Shown piece by piece: positions 44,654-45,488 of a stretch of 45,488 bases of DNA (positions within the stretch are counted from its first letter, which is position 1; every line of letters starts with the position of its first letter). Source of the DNA: Actinomycetes bacterium (lineage in GTDB: Bacteria; Actinomycetota; Acidimicrobiia; Acidimicrobiales; JAKAVM01); assembly GCA_021817065.1 (NCBI GenBank), contig JAKAWH010000007.1:1-45488 (forward strand). The letters are read 5' to 3'. The position numbers and the translations under genes are program-made. Under the pieces are notes generated by a model, which did no database searches, had not been told where the DNA came from, and saw only the letters and a program-made list of their open reading frames with translations.

Positions 44654-45488
<835 letters not shown>

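Overview
The window looks like a chromosomal stretch from a high-GC actinobacterium, most likely of the Acidimicrobiia type and probably from a draft or metagenome assembly. The lineage is inferred from several signs: very high GC with frequent GTG and TTG starts, a mycothiol-type LmbE/PIG-L amidase, the actinobacterial order eno - ftsB/divIC - DUF501 - ppx, many leaderless starts (TANNNT about 6-8 nt before ATG/GTG), and exported proteins carrying 'GYWLV..DGGVFTFGDA' repeats. The right edge ends inside enolase in eight bases identical to the start of the Illumina adapter, so it is probably an untrimmed contig end.

Left part (1-11.0 kb): a tRNA-Pro(GGG), then a leftward der - SpoIIE phosphatase - zinc-ribbon membrane protein run. 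Rightward ispH diverges from der across only 18 bp, and a lipoprotein with a PQQ-like beta-propeller follows. Next are a GH38 alpha-mannosidase divergent from msrA, and a cytochrome P450 with a TetR regulator behind a promoter that has palindromic operators at its start point.

11.0-21.9 kb: a five-gene, tightly coupled leftward export operon (lipoprotein with a duplicated domain, HlyD-like adaptor with heptad Asp-Gln coils, ABC ATPase, MacB-like permease, secreted Ig-repeat protein). It is followed by a leaderless Phd-VapC toxin-antitoxin pair, an LmbE-family deacetylase, an OmpR-type two-component system and an AhpD-like protein.

22.1-25.3 kb: an accessory island next to tRNA-Leu(TAA). It has a tyrosine integrase starting just beyond the tRNA 3' end, an XRE repressor-like gene, an HNH endonuclease with zinc knuckles and a BrnT/BrnA-like toxin-antitoxin pair. 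GC is locally lower and no second attachment site is visible.

25.4-33.9 kb: a signalling cluster made of a two-CW protein, a membrane protein, a double-REC-PAS protein, a large hybrid histidine kinase (PAS-PAS-HisKA-HATPase-REC-REC-HPt) and a short coupled upstream ORF. Then come two identical DosR-like boxes, an MmgE/PrpD enzyme and a second REC-PAS protein paralogous to the first. The layout suggests one phosphorelay with several REC outputs and no DNA-binding output domain inside the cluster.

34.0-45.5 kb: pirin, a diacylglycerol-kinase-like lipid kinase coupled to a GMC oxidoreductase, a divergent PlsC-like acyltransferase and an atypical SDR. The end holds a GNAT acetyltransferase and the leftward eno - ftsB - DUF501 - ppx - NlpC/P60 run. 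Coupling by 4-bp NTGA overlaps is very common in the window (about ten gene pairs).
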